The notes under the pieces were generated by a model. It ran no database searches and was not told the DNA's origin. It saw only the letters and a list, made by a program, of their open reading frames with translations. A stretch of DNA of 25,742 nucleotides from a virus, in IMG/VR virus record IMGVR_UViG_3300030060_005122, positions 1-25,742 of that record. The stretch is one strand, 5' to 3'. Both the position numbers and the translations under genes were made by a program. Positions 25,396 through 25,742 of the stretch are shown in pieces; the stretch's first letter is position 1; each line of letters starts with the position of its first letter.

Positions 25396-25617
25396 TTAAT
25401 ATTCTAAGTTATATTCTATAGATACAGCCATGTTTTTGTTAAAGTCTTTCCAAGGTAACACGTCTTTGTTTTTTTTAATATAAATAGAATATTTGTCTTT
25501 TTCTTCTATTATATCACATATAGTATGACCACCATAAACATCTTGGCCTACAGCATAGTGCATAGCGTTTTCTTTGTAGTCTTTACCTACAGTAATTTTT
25601 CTAATTAGCTTTGCCAT
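25396..25617 (-). CDS. Small protein of unknown function, 73 aa
   Basis: A short protein starting MAKLIRKITVGKDYKENAMH, probably beta-rich: HYAVGQDVYGGHTICDIIEE, KYSIYIKK, VLPWKDFNKNMAVSIEYNLE. The pattern '..Y.VYIK......W..F..NM..SIEYN' is one I recall in hypothetical proteins of marine phages, but it was not checked. No catalytic motif. The start overlaps the end of the partial upstream gene by 17 nt, and the 79-aa gene begins 4 nt after its stop. Operon membership is clear; function is not. Confidence 0.68.
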   Translation of the reverse strand: MAKLIRKITVGKDYKENAMHYAVGQDVYGGHTICDIIEEKDKYSIYIKKNKDVLPWKDFNKNMAVSIEYNLEY

Positions 25618-25742
25618 TTTTATTATAGTTTATTTCGCCAGTTTGAATATTAATGTTACTAGTACCGTATACTTTTTCAAACTCTGCTTGCATTAAAGTT
25701 AATTCGTCTTGTATCATGTTGATATGATGTAGCATATTATGT
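25601..25742 (-). CDS. Small protein at right edge, 5' end uncertain or outside window
   Basis: The frame is open from the right edge to a TAG at 25601-25603. An ATG at 25735 would give 44 residues, MLHHINMIQDELTLMQAEFE followed by a short tail ending NKNGKAN, but the two codons further upstream (25736-25741) are also open, so the true start may lie outside. A mostly helical, charged start followed by GTSNINIQTGEINYNKNG. The downstream gene begins within its last 17 nt. Function unknown. It is the only gene in the window ending with TAG that I noticed. Confidence 0.55.
   Translation of the reverse strand, partial: HNMLHHINMIQDELTLMQAEFEKVYGTSNINIQTGEINYNKNGKAN

Noticed and set aside
1-25742. 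tRNA genes, CRISPR arrays, integrase, attachment sites
   Set aside because: No cloverleaf, regularly spaced repeats or recombinase gene was seen; the window is packed with structural genes with gaps well below 300 nt.

Overview
The window looks like the virion-morphogenesis block of a tailed double-stranded DNA phage, probably a podovirus-like virus of a marine Bacteroidota host, of crAss-like (Crassvirales) or related type. This rests on gene order, on a very large propeller-type tail protein that opens with a conserved 'GRMNLDLDDR-IIPNGEYREALNV' signature, on paired ring/connector-like proteins, and on AT-rich gene starts that lack Shine-Dalgarno sequences. No search was possible, so the taxonomic placement is inference. 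DNA is AT-rich, the standard genetic code is used, and every supported gene lies on the minus strand, so transcription runs from high to low coordinates.

In transcription order: a partial gene at the right edge (25601-25742) and two small proteins of unknown role (25396-25617, 25152-25391); a protein that looks like two GroES-type units (24562-25152); a probable small terminase subunit (24339-24617); the large terminase (22126-24339); the portal (19702-22122); an acidic scaffold-like protein (18462-19670); and the major capsid protein (16951-18441). A strong intrinsic terminator with a cUUCGg loop follows the capsid gene (16905-16940).

The second half starts with an unassigned 272-aa protein (16062-16880), followed by a second hairpin with a cUACGg loop (16028-16047). 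Next come a 50-aa CxC protein (15857-16009), two ring/connector-like proteins (15173-15856, 13658-15169), and the 1899-aa tail 'muzzle'/stabilisation-type protein (7955-13654). Two beta-rich or small structural proteins follow (6662-7942, 6337-6660), then two probable internal (cargo) proteins (5592-6296, 4522-5580). The last gene is giant and runs off the left edge after 1504 open codons (1-4513).

The packaging motor (small and large terminase) and portal fill a capsid built from the capsid and scaffold proteins. The ring and propeller proteins close and extend the portal as a short tail, and the internal proteins are probably packaged for ejection. The most unusual item is the giant protein. 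It combines hydrophobic glycine-rich segments, a long coiled coil, an HELGH zinc-peptidase motif and, near the window edge, a stretch resembling sigma-70 region 2 followed by what could be the beginning of region 4. No integrase, tRNA, CRISPR array, reverse transcriptase, insertion sequence or replication gene is visible.
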